This document shows, in pieces, positions 1 through 12,195 of a stretch of DNA of 64,000 nt. The position numbers and the translations under genes were made by a program. The notes beneath the pieces are model-generated. The model worked only from the letters and a program-made list of their open reading frames with translations. It ran no database searches and was not told the DNA's origin. Within the stretch, counting starts at the first letter, position 1. Each line of letters opens with the position of its first letter. Origin of the DNA: Haberlea rhodopensis (taxonomy: Eukaryota > Streptophyta > Magnoliopsida > Lamiales > Gesneriaceae); the NCBI GenBank assembly GCA_907163345.1, contig CAJQUN010000001.1, positions 2,604,001-2,668,000 of the forward strand, written 5' to 3'.

Positions 1-873
1 GCTACAAATTACTCTTTCTATGTCAGATTTTCGCTGGTAAATGCATCCACCTCTGGTAATTCCATTTACAAATCCCAGCTTCAGAAGAACTAATTTATGG
101 TTTGCACTTTACTGTTCTCATTTTTCTTTTGTATCCTCGTCATGGATCGTGTAATAAGCCGAACTGTGAAACAATATTTGTTGAGAAATGAAATCCTACC
201 GCCGACTTATCAACTTTTTTACAATTAGGAGGGGAAAATATCATTTACCATATGATCCCTTATATAAGATTTAACTTTTAAAACTGTTTTTTTAAAAAAT
301 CAGGCTTAAAACTCCATGTAAATGGGGCAAATGTGTCTGATTTTTAAAAAAACCACGGGGTTTGAAAAGACCTTTAATTTTACATACGTTTTTTTCGATA
401 TTTGACGGAGGTGATAAATGCAATTTGGCCCTTGTAACATCATTTCCTTGTTAACATAAAGCATATGATAACTTCCATATGTATGAACAGTGTGTTAATT
501 ATATCCATGTGTAATAATTAATTTTTTTTTCTTTCATCCAAATATTGGGGTTGGGTGTTTTCTGTCCTACCCACGCCTCCCTACCAAGGAAGAGCATCCA
601 AGAGTGTGTTGGCTGTAATTATTGTTTTTAGCCTTGTATATAGATGTGCCTAACTATTCAATCTTCAAACTCAATTAAAACACATTTTGTATTTCAATTG
701 AGATTTTCATCGGAATATTCATTACTGGGGGAAGTAAGACGTAAAGTTTTAGAAAGCTTACATGAATTACAATTTTTTTATTTTTTTTTTATCTCGACTT
801 ATAGGTGAATTTTCCTGGATACCAATTTGTCTAAAATTTACATGTAATATAAACAAAATCTTACCGGCCCAAT
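1..873. other. AT-rich region, no gene recognised
   Basis: Homopolymer-rich AT sequence. No reading frame longer than about 60 codons looks coding. The stretch around 600-700 resembles a plant 3' UTR, so a plus-strand gene could end here with its body left of the window. That is a guess from base composition only. Confidence 0.3.
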
Positions 874-1254
874 TTATGTATGATAGAGTTTTCCGAAGAA
901 AATATAACAGTAATGAACAATTGTCTCATTGTTTGATGGAGTAGAAATTGATAACGGCAGATGTAAATTAGTGTGGGCAATAATTGGCGTCAACACAAAA
1001 TATAAAAAGTTGCCATATGAAATAGAATATTTTATAATGAGTGCTCTATCTTCTCCGGTATTGGAGCTATAAGGAAGTTCACGAGCCAGAGTTCTGTCAT
1101 TCCTGTTAACTGTTTCACTCAATTTACTGTATCGTGGATGCGTTGCTCTCTTACATCGTAATCCGCCAATACATGGGGAGGTTTTCTTTGAATCACCAGT
1201 GAACAATGTTTTGAGTAGTATCTCTAAATAAATCTCTCGGGTTTGGGACAGCAA
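874..1254 (-). other. unrecognised 126-codon open frame
   Basis: An open frame of 126 codons. Its central part (about 1040-1250 on the plus strand) is less AT-rich than its surroundings and encodes a basic, Ser/Thr/Arg-rich peptide. I recognise no domain. The C-terminal third is AT-rich and looks non-coding. It could be one exon of an unknown gene, a decayed transposon fragment or chance. The neighbour is the 3' end of NOT2, also on the minus strand, about 1.1 kb away. Confidence 0.15.
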
Positions 1255-2166
1255 ATGAGGCAGAAGCCCTGGCTTTGCCTTTTGGCTTGGAGGATTGGTT
1301 TGAAACTAGGATGCACGGACACTGACACGACGACATTGACACGACGACACAGATTTTTAAAATTTTCAGGAATACGACATGTCTGTATAGTTATAGATAT
1401 ATATATATTAATACTAAAATTAATGTTTTTTTAAATTTTAAAACCATGTAAAAGTAACAAAAATATTCTTACCAAATTCAAGAAACATATAAATAAATGC
1501 ACGTCACTAGAATCATCATAATATCACTCATACTAATTTATAATATATATTAGGCTGTATTTATTTCAAGATTTGAATTCATCTCACTTATTTTATCACT
1601 CTTAAGATCCATGGATTCAAAATCCCCCACCCACCCCCAACATTTTTAACTTGTATGTTAACTAATATAATTGATTTCAAATTCCTACCAAAATGAAATT
1701 ATTTGAAATCCTTCTCACAAATCATTTTCTCAAATCCAACTCACTCCATTCAAATGTATCTTTAGGGTCTTTGAGCCGTTCATTCACCAAAAATATGTAC
1801 ACACATACAAACACCCACACACCTTAAACATAGTTGCAAAACAAATTTAAAATAATTTAATGTAAACTTAAAATATGAAATAGAATGGTGAAGTTAAATT
1901 TTTTACCAATAAATTATAAGGACAACATCAGTGTCAAGTATGCAAGAGCTTCAACCAACACAGTACCAGATGAAGTTTTCAGAAAAGGGTATTTTCGAAG
2001 GTATCTATGAAATGTCAGATGCATACTATGGCAAACATTTATGAACATACAAACATCACTCCGGAATACCTTTTGAATCGTTACTAAATCTAACAATGAG
2101 ATTGAAACAAAATATACTGATTTGTCAATGCGTTCCAAAGATTAGTATTTAAAAATGAAAAAAAAC

Positions 2167-2203
<37 letters not shown>

Positions 2204-2347
2204 ATCCACAAAAACTGATCTAACAGGCTTGATGAAAAATTCAATTGGACGAAAAGATACATAGGAACTGCAGAAAACAATATAGAACTGCCCTATAAAA
2301 CACTTCGAACCTGAAGATTTACATTGTAAACAGGAGTATTGCTAATG
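1255..2347. other. NOT2 downstream region, no gene seen
   Basis: AT-rich DNA. It includes a repeat-like patch of GACAC/ACGAC units near 1310-1350 and a TA microsatellite near 2167-2208. The NOT2 3' UTR must lie in the right part, next to the stop codon at 2348-2350. No convincing coding frame was found. Confidence 0.4.
2167..2208. repeat. TA dinucleotide microsatellite
   Basis: Nearly pure alternating TA, interrupted once (TATTATATA). It lies just 3' of the NOT2 stop codon, probably in or just beyond the 3' UTR. Confidence 0.9.
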
Positions 2348-5300
2348 TTAATGTTGAGGTAGAGCTGGCCTCTTTTCCAACATGTCGTAATGGAGAACAA
2401 AATTTTCCTGCGAAAGTTTATCCAGTCAATTTGGTGTATTCGACCACAATAAATAATTATCAACGGCACCGAATATACGACTTAAAAGGACTTCGAAGAT
2501 AAGTTGATTGTTTGACATCAAAGGGAGTACAGTGTTGAAGACCGATGTATGACAAAATCCCAACTAGTATGGTAAAAGGCTTGTATGAGTTACATTTATA
2601 AAAATGGGTACCATTTCAGATTCGGCAACTGATTAAATAGCAGACTGGAACAGGTAAAGAATTTCAAACCTTGCGAATTGTCTCCCACGTGTTTGGATCA
2701 AAACAAATATAAGAGCCCCTTTCATATGTATTTGTCTTGACAAGAGGCTCCATATTAGTGACCCTCGTGAACCAACACCGGTGCTCCCTATGGTAGAACC
2801 AGCTTCTGTTATATCTGAAAAACAGTGCAGCAAAAGCAGAATCAACCATGATGCAGCATATCAATCCACGAGAATTAAAAAGAAAAACAAAAGAGAGAGA
2901 GTTGCCAATTGGCAACATTAATAGAAGAAGAAATAAGTTGGCAAACAAGAAATTAGCATAAATTCATAGCATAGAACATACAATTCATTAGCGGCATATA
3001 GTTGGGCTTCATCCTTTGGCATACTGCATAAGATCCATAAGAGGTATTGACTGTCATATTTATTTTAACAATAAAGATGGTAATATTGGAGATTCAGAAG
3101 AAGACTTACCTATAAAAAATATAGAACAATGTGTCTAATTGGAACTTTGAGAAGTACACTTGCTGCAGCCGACCAAAATATTTCAGCAACATTAAAATGC
3201 TAAAAAGTAAAACAGATAGAAAATAGGATTAGGGTATTGGGGCAAACTCACATTTAGAGGTGGCGGTTGTTTGGCGTAGTAACATTGTGGCACAACGAAC
3301 TCTGGATCTCCCTTGACAGGTTCATCTGACCATGGGGAAGCAAAAGTCTTGTACAGATTTTCGGAGGAATTCAAGTTCAATCCTAGTGTAGTTAGGTCAA
3401 TTCCAAGGGCAAGAGATGTCAAATCAGGGTCACTCATCCTTATCACACTTAACAAACCATGCAAACCATATCGGTCAGAGGCTGTCTGTGCAGTCTGCGT
3501 TTGTTTCATTCCCTGTTCCCTATATGGTTGACCAACGGGAGACATTTGCTGAAGTCGGAATTGGGATTGATTCTGATGCTGCTGATATTGCTGTAAAAGT
3601 TGGTCGTATGACCCTATGCCACTGGACACTGAACTGGGAGAATTCAGAGGTCTCAATCCTATGCCTTGGGGTCCACCACTCTGAACCATGTAACATGAAA
3701 ACATCACAAGACATTTCATTGTACGAAAACAACAGCTGTCACAAAATAGTAAGAAACGAGACAACAGTGTCATCTACAAATTTGTAAAAGTCTTCCTTCA
3801 CAATCCAATTATTCTTTACTAAAATTTGAATAAAAACCTAAGAGATAAGAAGCTTGCTGCACAATACAATGTAACCAGCAATCTAACAAGGGTAGACGTG
3901 AGTGGACAAAGCTTCCATGCGAAAACCAGTTACGGTGGTTCAGTTTATAACGTGAATAAAAGCAAAATATGAGCTATAATTGAGATAATATGAATAAAAG
4001 GAAGGAAAGTATATTGAATCAGTCCCTGTAAATTCACTAGCTAATGCTAGTGTAACAGTGAAGAAAACATTTCCGAATTACAAGCTCTTCTCCTCTCTTT
4101 CCTCTAATATTCTCTCTGTCCCCTTTTCCCAACGTGCTCTCCTATTTGGGCCTTTAGGCCTTCTAGTGTATACAATTTTGATATTGGTCCTTAACAATTG
4201 TTAATATATATATGTATTTTTCCCATTAGTTATTCTTTGAAGCACGAAAATAACTGAAAATATATATATGGATTTTGTTATGGACCTTGGTGATATATCA
4301 CATTTTTTTTTGGTTTACATCTCCTGTTAGGTTCAATATAAACTGAAGATCAAGTGAGTGCACCTGCGCATGATAGTTGGTATTTGATGATGCGAACATA
4401 TCGGAACTATGTAAATGGAATAGATCCTGATTATTCACATTTGAGAAAGGCCCAACACTGCCGCTCGCTGAAGGGGTATGTTGTTGTTGCTGCTGCTGCT
4501 GCTGTGGCCCATGATGAGATGAGAATATTGGCCCAAAATTGAAACCAGCAGATCTCCCCATCTGCATTTTTAAAATGGATTGAGAAAGACTGAATATGAT
4601 TGTTCATCCAGATACACATTTAAGACACTTCTATTAGCAAATCTCTTACAGTAAAATGTTGAGGTTGCATCATTGATACAGAACTATCATGAAGTTGTTC
4701 TTTCTGGTGAAGGTCCATTGAATAATCAGCATTACCACCTGTGCAAAATCTAAAAAATTGTCAACAAAAATTACTAAAATTGACCCAGAAGTTTTTTCGG
4801 CATCCAACAAAAGTTCTTGAGGCTATACAACGGTAAGAAAAGGCAGACATGTTACTGACAGTCTGTAAACCACAATCATCTCATAATTCCTTATTTATCA
4901 AATGTAAATATAGCAAGGATGTATTATAGGGCTATTAATATTCTTACCTAAGTTAGAAGCTAGATTAGTGATTGTAATTGCCTAGATTAGTGATTGTAAT
5001 GACAACTATATATGAAAGAACACAGAAATGAAAGATTCATTCAGCAAAATCGTGTCTTTTGATATGGTATCAGAGCCAAATCTCTGAAATTTTTTCTTTG
5101 AGCGATTGTTTCTGTCCGAATTTCATCTGTATCGCGTTGAATTCGCGATTTCATCGGTTTCACGTCGGAATTTTTTTTCCGATCTTGGGTTGCTGAATCT
5201 CGCTCGAGGCGCTCGATTTCTTGCTTTCTGAATTGTTTGTCCACCCATCGGGATTTGTCCGATCTTGTCGCTGTCGCGCCGTTCCAGTTCGAAAAAAAAA

Positions 5301-8300
5301 AAAAATTCTGATTTCCGAGATTTCGTGGCTCGTAGGAATTTTTTCCTTCCCTTCGTTTCTTCTTGTTGTGCGCCATTGGTGTTCAGAAATTCTGGACTTT
5401 TGAATCTTGAAATTACAGATTTAAGATTGTGTCCAGATTCATTTTTGTTGGTTTTTTTTTGTGTTAAAGGCTAATCAATTGCCAATTATTCTTGCTCCTA
5501 GTCATGAGCAACTTCGAATCTTTTGGAGTGAAATTCACCGGTAAAAACTACTCGGCATGGGAATTTCAATTTCGGCTTTTTGTGACGGGTAAAGAACTAT
5601 GGGGCCATATTGATGGCAGTGACCCCATCCCTACTGATGAATCGACACTGGCAGGATGGAAGATCAAGGATGTTCGCATCATGACATGGATGTTAGCCTC
5701 GGTTGATCCACTAATTGTTCTCAATCTCCGTCCGTATAAGACATCCAAGTCTATGTGGGAATATCTGCAAAAAGTTTACTCTCAAAACAATGTTGCACGC
5801 AGATTCCAATTAGAATATGAAATTGGAATTTATACTCAGGGAGATCGATCAATTCAAGAATACTTCACTGGCTTTCAAACACTATGGGCAGAATTTGCGG
5901 ATATTATTTATACCACAGTCCCTGATGCTTCTATAGCTGTTGTTCAGGCGGTACACGAACAAAGCAAGAGGGATCAGTTCCTGATGAAATTGCGGCCTGA
6001 CTTTGAAATTGCTCGTGCATCACTAATGAATCGTGAACCTTCTCCATCCTTAGATGTGTGCCTCGGTGAATTGCTTCGTGAAGAACAACGACTTCAAACT
6101 CAAGGGACGGTTCAGAAACACTCTGTCCCATCTAATGCGGTTTCCTATGCCTCACACGTCAAAGGGAAACGACGGGACTTGACCAAGGTTCAATGCTATA
6201 GTTGCAAGGACTATGGGCATTTTGCTAGCCAATGTGACAAGAAGCGCTGCAATTACTGCAAGAAACCAGGTCACCTTATTCCTGAGTATCCTACTCGTCC
6301 TAAAAATCGGCAGGTTAACAGTTATCACACAAATATTGGGTCCTCCTCTTCTACGGCTGCTGCTCCCCCGCATATCACTCCTGAAACCGTTCAACAGATG
6401 ATAATATCTGCTCTCTCTACCTTAGGAATTCAAGGTAACGGTCTTAATAAATTGCGATCTTGGCTTGTTGACTCTGGGGCATCTAATCACATGACCCGTA
6501 AGGCGGACCATCTCCATAATATTCGCTCCTATACGGGTCCTTTACACATCACCATTGCTAATGGTAGCCACTTGCCCATACACGAGATTGGAGATGCTAA
6601 TTCTTCTGTCAGGGATGTATTTGTATCTCCCGAATTATCTACTAATCTTATATATGTCGGCCAATTAGTTGATGATATTACTAATGTTCTGTTCTCTCGC
6701 TCTGGTTGTATTGTGCAGGATCAGGTGACGGGGAGGATACTCGCGAAGGGGCCTAAAATTGGACGTTTGTTTTTCTGCATTTTTCAATTCCTTCTGTTAT
6801 TTCTATGGCTTGCAATACCGTCAATAATAATTGTTCCATTTGGCATAAAAGCTTGGGTCACCCTAATCCTACTGTTTTGTCTCATGTAATAAATTCTGGT
6901 TTATTGGGCAATAAAACTCAATTTTCATCTACTATTGCTTTTGATTGTGCCACATGCAAAATAGGAAAAAGTAAGTCCCTTTCATTCACTCATCATGGTA
7001 CTCGTGCTACCCATTGTTTCGACTTGATTCACAGTGACGTATGGGGAATTGCACCAGTAATCTCTCATGCTAACTATAAATATTTTGTCACTTTCATAGA
7101 TGATTATAGCAAATATACATGGATTTATTTCCTTAGGTCCAAATCTGAAGTGTTCTCCGTATTTCAGCGATATGTCACTTTTGTAGAAACCCAATTCTCA
7201 AAAGCCATAAAAATACTCCGATCAGATTCCGGTGGAGAATACATGTCTCGCGATTTTCTTGCTTTTTAAGAGCATAGAGGCATTGTTTCTCAACACTCTT
7301 GTCCATTCACACCTCAACAAAATGGGGTGGCCGAACGAAAATATCGTCATTTGTTAGACATCACACGAACATTGTTACTTGAATCGGGTGTTCCTTCTAA
7401 ATTTTTTGTTGAAGCCTTATCCACAGCTGTTTACCTTATAAATCGGTTACCATCCAGTGTCTTACAGTTTACATCACCTTACTACTGTCTCCATAATAAT
7501 CAACCTAGCTACCGGGACTTGCACACTTTTGGATGTATCTGCTTTGTTCATTTGCCTAGTCATGAACGTAATAAGCTGTCTGCACAAGCTGTCAAATGTG
7601 CATTTATGGGATATAGCATTTCTCACAAAGGCTATGTTTGTTATGATCCGTGTTCACATAGATTTCGTATTTCTCGTCATGTTGTTTTCTTTGAAAATCA
7701 ATACTTCTTTAGCACTCATTATACGACCAAGCCCGATACACCTATACTTCCTACATTTGATGACTTACCCAGTTCTCACAACCGATTCAAACTTGGAATT
7801 GTGTATGAAAGACGACGCCAAATATTGCCTCCTTTGGAGCCCGATCCGCCGCCTGAACCTGCCCAAACATTGGATCCCGATGATATGTTGGATTCTGTCA
7901 CTGAACTTCGGCGATCTACTCGTACTTCTCATCCTCCCGATCGGTATGGCTTCTCTCCATCTTCATTTCATGTTGTTTTGACATCTAACCCTGTTCCTAC
8001 ATGCTACTCTGAGGCTATTAAGCATGAATGCTGGAAAACTGCAATGGATGTCGAATTACGGGCTCTTCAAGTAATGTCACCTGGGATATTGTATCTTGTC
8101 CATCACATATTAAGGCCATTGGGTGTAAATGGGTTTATTCTATCAAACTCCAATTGGATGAGACATTGGACCGATATAAAGCACGGTTGGTTGCTCTTGG
8201 TAATCGACAAGAATACGGGATCGATTATGAGGATACTTTTGCTCCTGTTGCGAAAATGACCACCGTACGCACTATTATCTCGATTGCTGCTTCCCACGGC

Positions 8301-11300
8301 TGGATGCTTCACCAAATGGATGTTACGAATGCTTTTCTTCACGGTGATCTCAAAGAAGATGTGTACATGAAACTCCCTCTTGGTCTTAGTACCCATTCTC
8401 CCTCGGCAGTATGTAAATTGAAAAGCTCGTTATATGGCTTAAAACAAGCTCCACGTGCATGGTTTAACAAATTTCGGACTACATTGCTTCAGTTCTCCTT
8501 TCAGCAGAGTAAGTATGACTCCTCGCTGTTCCTTCGCAAGTCTTCTGTGGGTATTGTTCTTCTTCTTGTCTATGTCGATGATATTGTCATTACTGGGACC
8601 GACTCCGATTTGATTACTCGGCTACGACAGCATCTACATGCCTCATTTCATATGAAAGATCTTGGTCCTCTTACCTACTTCTTGGGATTGGAGATTCATA
8701 ACGGACCCTCTGGTATCTTCATGAATCAACACAAATATGCACAAGATCTTATCACCATGGCCCGTCTTCAAGATTCTCCTTCTGTGGATACTCCATTGGA
8801 AGTCAATGCCAAATATAGACGTGACGAAGGTGATCTCCTTCCTGAGCCTACTATGTATCGTAAATTGGTTGGCAGCTTGAATTATTTGACCATCACTCGC
8901 CCTGATATCTCATTTGTAGTTCAACAAGTTAGTCAGTTTATGCACTCTCCTAGACACTTACATCTCGCAGCAGTTCGTCGTATCATTCGATATATCAGTG
9001 GGTCGACATCTCGTGGCCTATTTTTTCCTGCCGAAAATAAGCTTAATCTCACGGGATTCAGTGATGCTGATTGGGCAGGATGCCCAGACACTCGTCGCTC
9101 TGTCACTGGTTGGTGCATGTTCCTGGGTCAATCTCTGATCTCGTGGAAAAGCAAGAAACAGGCTCGTGTATCCAAATCCTCTACAGAATCTGAATATCGA
9201 GCTATGTCCACTGCGTGCTCTGAAATTCTTTGGCTCCGTGGCCTATTGGATGAACTTGGTTTCTCTCAATTTGACTCCACTCCTCTTCATGCCGACAACA
9301 CAAGTGCTATTCAAATCGTGACCAATCCTGTCTTCCATGAACGCACGAAACACATCGAGGTAGATTGCCATTCTATTCGTGAAGTTGTGGATAACAAGAC
9401 TATCACTCTCCCGCACATTTCAACCGATCTTCAGCTTGCCGACATTTTCACCAAGTCTATGACTAGACAACGTCATCAATTTCTGGTTGGCAAATTTATG
9501 CTTCTCGACCGACCAGCATCAATTTGAGGGGGGATGACAGTCTGTAAACCACAATCATCTCATAATTCCTTATTTATCAAATGTAAATATAGCAAGGATG
9601 TATTATAGGGCTATTAATATTCTTACTTAAGTTAGAAGCTAGATTAGTGATTGTAATTGCCTAGATTAGTGATTGTAATGACAACTATATATGAAAGAAC
9701 ACAGAAATGAAAGATTCATTCAGCAAAATCGTGTCTTTTGATAGTTACTTGTGAGAATCGTTTTTTAAACATGTATAAACATGCATATGTATCAAAAGAC
9801 GATCATAACCCCCCACTCCGTCTGTTTTATCTGGAAAACAAAAATAGGATAGTATCCATTATAACTAACTGTGTCAAACGGACAAGTGGCCAGTACAAGA
9901 TCCAATTTAGTACATCCGAATCAAGCTAGTTATGCAAGAATAAGAATCACAAATGCCATTGTGATCAAATGAACAAAAAAGAAGAGAAATATATAACCCA
10001 AAGTAGAAGTTAACATGTAAGCTTAAAAAGGATGACTAGTTCAATGACACAGACGAATTGAACAGCAACAGCTTGTACAATGTGGATTGTCGAACAAAAC
10101 TGCAAGACCAGAATTGCTGAAATTGAAGGCCAGATTTTTGCGAGATTTTTACATTAGATTCAATGAATCAAGAGAATTATACTATAAAAGTTCTAAGAGG
10201 ATATATTACAACCAGAAACTGAAACCAGCAATTACAAGCAACAATCAAAATTTCATCAAAAGCTTTTTACAAAATCAACATATTCTTATCAAAAGACATT
10301 GTCAATCATATGATGTTTTATAAAGCCAATTCTTGAGTAAGCAAAAGAGAGAGACAAACTTCGGGAGTGTGAAAAGTGCCATTGTTGTGTGATACATTTA
10401 TAACTGGATAAACAAATCCCAAAGGTCTTCAGCACCAACTCCATACCCAAAGTTGGAAGAATCCACGAAGGATAGTGGAGAGCTCAGACTAATGAGTTGG
10501 CCAATTACAGTGGAATAGACAAATTACAACCCAATCAAAATATAAAAGTTCTTGCATCCCTTCACTTTACTGACTTTTTTATTTATTTGTTCTTAGTTGT
10601 CTAACTTGTCTAATTTTGGGAGTCTTGGATATAGAAAACAATTTTACACCAAGTATCACAAGGTAAATAATTGGAAATGATTAGAACAGGCATAAAAAGA
10701 AAGAAACTTTTGACACAAACGGTTATATTTTTCTTATTTGATAAGATTGACATGTTACAACGAAAGATTGTGTTACAAGGAAAGATTGTGTTAGTAGAAA
10801 TAATATTGTTAGATAGGAAGATATATGTAATTAAGGCAGATTCTATGACGTTATATCACTATACATATTACATACAGATAGCAATACAAAGAAGGAGAAT
10901 GGCAAAATGAGTATTTATTATGTTTATTGACATGGTATCAGAGCCAAAAATATATTCTGGTGCAAACCCTAGCAGCGGTGTAGGGTCCCAACCCTAACGG
11001 CGGCCGCTAAGGTTTGTCTTCTTCATGGGTCGCTGTCCAATTTTTTTTGTTGTTGATTTCATCTCTGGAGCTTGTTTTGGCTGGTTCACCTTGTTTTGGC
11101 TGGTTCACCTGCTCATGTGTCTTCTGCTAGCTAGGTGCTTGATCTTTGTCCTCTACGGGAATCAGGACTATCTTCTTCTCGGTTTCCAGTCTTCTTCACC
11201 CCCTGGTTTTTCTACGCCTTTTACTCGTAGGAGAAGGCTAGGGTTTTCTTCATCGCTTCCACAGGCGGCGGCGCAGGGTCTTTATGCCTCGTCTCCTCAC

Positions 11301-12157
11301 GCGAAGGCGGCTGCTGGGTTTCTTCGCACGGCGGCGGCTGGTCTTTGTGGCTTTTCTTCGCTGCCTACCGCAGGCGACCCAGGAAGCTCTGTGAGAACGA
11401 TTGCATTTCTTTCATGAACATATGAACATAGCTCCTGTTTGGTACCTAACTTCCTTCGTCATTCTCTTTCTGTGGAATAAAAGTGTTTTCCACCAATTTT
11501 ATTGGTACTTTCTTTATTTGTGTGATGATCTGTACCTTTTGATTCATGGGTTTCTGATTTGTGTGTGGTGATCGGTATTTTTTCCGCGGTGTAAGACGAT
11601 ATTTGCAAGTGTTTGCGGCGGATTTGCACGGTTGGAGTACTATGAGTACTTCTGTCGCGGTGCAAGACGAATTTTGCACAAGTATTTGCGACGGCTTTGT
11701 AAGATAGGGGTGTTGTTATTTCTTTTGACTAGCCACAAGACCGGTCTCCTCTTCCGAGACCCGTCTTCTCCACACGACCGGTCTCCTCCTTCGCGACCCG
11801 TCTCCACTTACCTTAGTTTATCCTCGGGTGTCTTGTTTTTCCTCCAGGCACGTTTCTTGTTCACAAATCTTCTGATTTGTTCTCGGTGTCATATCTTGCT
11901 ATGAAAGTTTTTGCTATCTTCGTTCATCATCAACGTTTTTCGTTTGTGGGTTGCCTTTCTTGGCCTTGACATGAGTTTCTTGTATACAAATTGATGTTTT
12001 TTACCACCCAACATCAATATGAAGGAGATATTACAAGGAAAGATTATGTTACAAGAAACGATCGTAATAATGAAAATAATCTTGTATTTCCTAATATATT
12101 GCCTCTTTAGATAGGAAAGAATACGTAATTAAAACAGATTATTGATATACTATCACT

Positions 12158-12195
<38 letters not shown>

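Larger units (their letters stand above)
4856..9743 (+). mobile_element. Ty1/copia LTR retrotransposon in a NOT2 intron
   Basis: A complete 4888-bp element with two 209-bp LTRs, a tRNA-iMet primer site, a polypurine tract and a 5-bp target duplication GTTAC at 4851-4855 and 9744-9748. It lies antisense to NOT2. The LTRs differ at one base that I could find, so the insertion is recent. The gag-pol frame is nevertheless broken. The short LTRs suggest an Ale-like lineage, at low confidence. Confidence 0.97.

Noticed and set aside
3416..3787. 123-codon plus-strand open frame
   Set aside because: It is the antisense shadow of the largest NOT2 exon, whose protein matches a known family.
11025..11417. 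130-codon protein gene within the 1.5-kb element
   Set aside because: Repetitive Ala/Gly/Ser/Phe content, no domain, and it lies between an LTR pair; more likely non-coding cargo.
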